Shown piece after piece: positions 63,722-64,000 of a stretch of 64,000 bases of DNA. The position numbers were made by a program, and so were the translations under genes. The stretch's first letter is position 1. Each line of letters starts with the position of its first letter. This DNA is from Asanoa ferruginea (GTDB lineage Bacteria > Actinomycetota > Actinomycetes > Mycobacteriales > Micromonosporaceae): the NCBI RefSeq assembly GCF_003387075.1, contig NZ_QUMQ01000001.1, positions 6,324,001 to 6,388,000 on the forward strand, in the 5' to 3' direction. Below the pieces are notes generated by a model. That model was not told where the DNA came from. It was given only the letters and a program-made list of their open reading frames with translations, and made no database searches.

Positions 63722-64000
63722 CTAGTCCCAGGTGCGACCCGGCAGGCGTTGGGTGATCTCCTGGATCAGGAACTCGTTGCCGTCGGGGTCGGCGAACGAC
63801 GCGTAGGTGAAGTAGGAGCGGTTCTGCGGGTCGCGGCCCGGCTCGAAGCCGGCGCCGTCGCGGTGGAAGAGGTCGCTGACCTCGACGCCGCGGCTGAGCA
63901 GGTCGTCGCGCGCCGCGTCGAGGTCGTCGACGGTCAACTCGATGCGCGGGATCCGGCCGGGCTCGAGATCGGTGGCGCCGGTGCCGAACTGGATCGAAGC
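63722..64000 (-). CDS. VOC/glyoxalase-superfamily protein (C-terminal part, cut by window end)
   Basis: The last 92 residues of a protein open to the window edge: IPRIELTVDDLDAARDDLLS, then YASFADPDGNEFLIQEI with the family metal-ligand Glu, ending RLPGRTWD. This is a typical glyoxalase/bleomycin-resistance/dioxygenase fold. The N-terminal half lies to the right of the window. Substrate unknown. Confidence 0.85.
   Translation of the reverse strand, partial: ASIQFGTGATDLEPGRIPRIELTVDDLDAARDDLLSRGVEVSDLFHRDGAGFEPGRDPQNRSYFTYASFADPDGNEFLIQEITQRLPGRTWD

Overview
The window is very GC-rich, uses many GTG starts, and packs genes with 1-8 base overlaps, all typical of a high-GC actinobacterium. Gene content (myo-inositol catabolism with a GntR/HutC regulator, a maltose-type ABC operon under a LacI repressor, SCO4226-like DUF4242 and DUF574-type methyltransferase genes, an LPVTG surface protein, split lanthipeptide-type enzymes) fits the filamentous actinomycetes, perhaps Micromonosporaceae; the family-level placement is an inference. 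No rRNA, tRNA, CRISPR array or intact transposase gene was seen.

Layout. 1-3.5 kb: right edge of a lanthipeptide-like locus, with a HopA1-type lyase gene overlapping a kinase-LanC fusion gene that carries an apparent frameshift at a run of six A. 3.5-12.2 kb: GntR regulator and the divergent inositol operon (iolG-like, iolE, iolC, a Cgl0159-type aldolase-like gene, iolB, iolD, mmsA) ending in a perfect hairpin. 12.2-15.6 kb: secreted ricin-type lectin, GNAT, a 1.1 kb minisatellite, an APH-type kinase and a small membrane protein. 15.7-23.6 kb: maltose/maltodextrin operon (malE-malF-malG-GH13-malK) read leftward from a promoter with a palindrome just downstream, and its divergent LacI regulator. 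23.6-25.4 kb: GT39-like membrane glycosyltransferase, an oxidoreductase remnant and a long hairpin. 25.4-31.4 kb: DUF1684 gene plus a five-gene peptide ABC transporter operon, whose OppD-type ATPase carries a pentapeptide-repeat-like tail. 31.5-35.9 kb: TrmB/LuxR hybrid regulator and a large secreted subtilase.

36.1-51.1 kb is the most unusual part: five tightly coupled plus-strand genes encoding proteins of 644, 1142, 867, 1740 and 594 residues. The second is a DUF6603 protein. The first has a region resembling Bacillus spore transglutaminase (Tgl) with plausible Cys/Glu/His active-site residues. The other three belong to large families that I recognise as recurrent but cannot assign a function. 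The tight coupling suggests one multi-protein system of unknown role.

51.1-64 kb: AI-2E-family membrane protein, LPVTG surface protein, a 1.8 kb gene-poor stretch with minisatellites, nested inverted repeats and a MITE-like element, a conserved hypothetical gene, a bicupin-aquaporin pair, an SDR-TenA-TenA operon, an SAM methyltransferase, a LAL-type LuxR regulator, DUF4242 and lipoprotein genes, and a VOC protein cut by the window edge.
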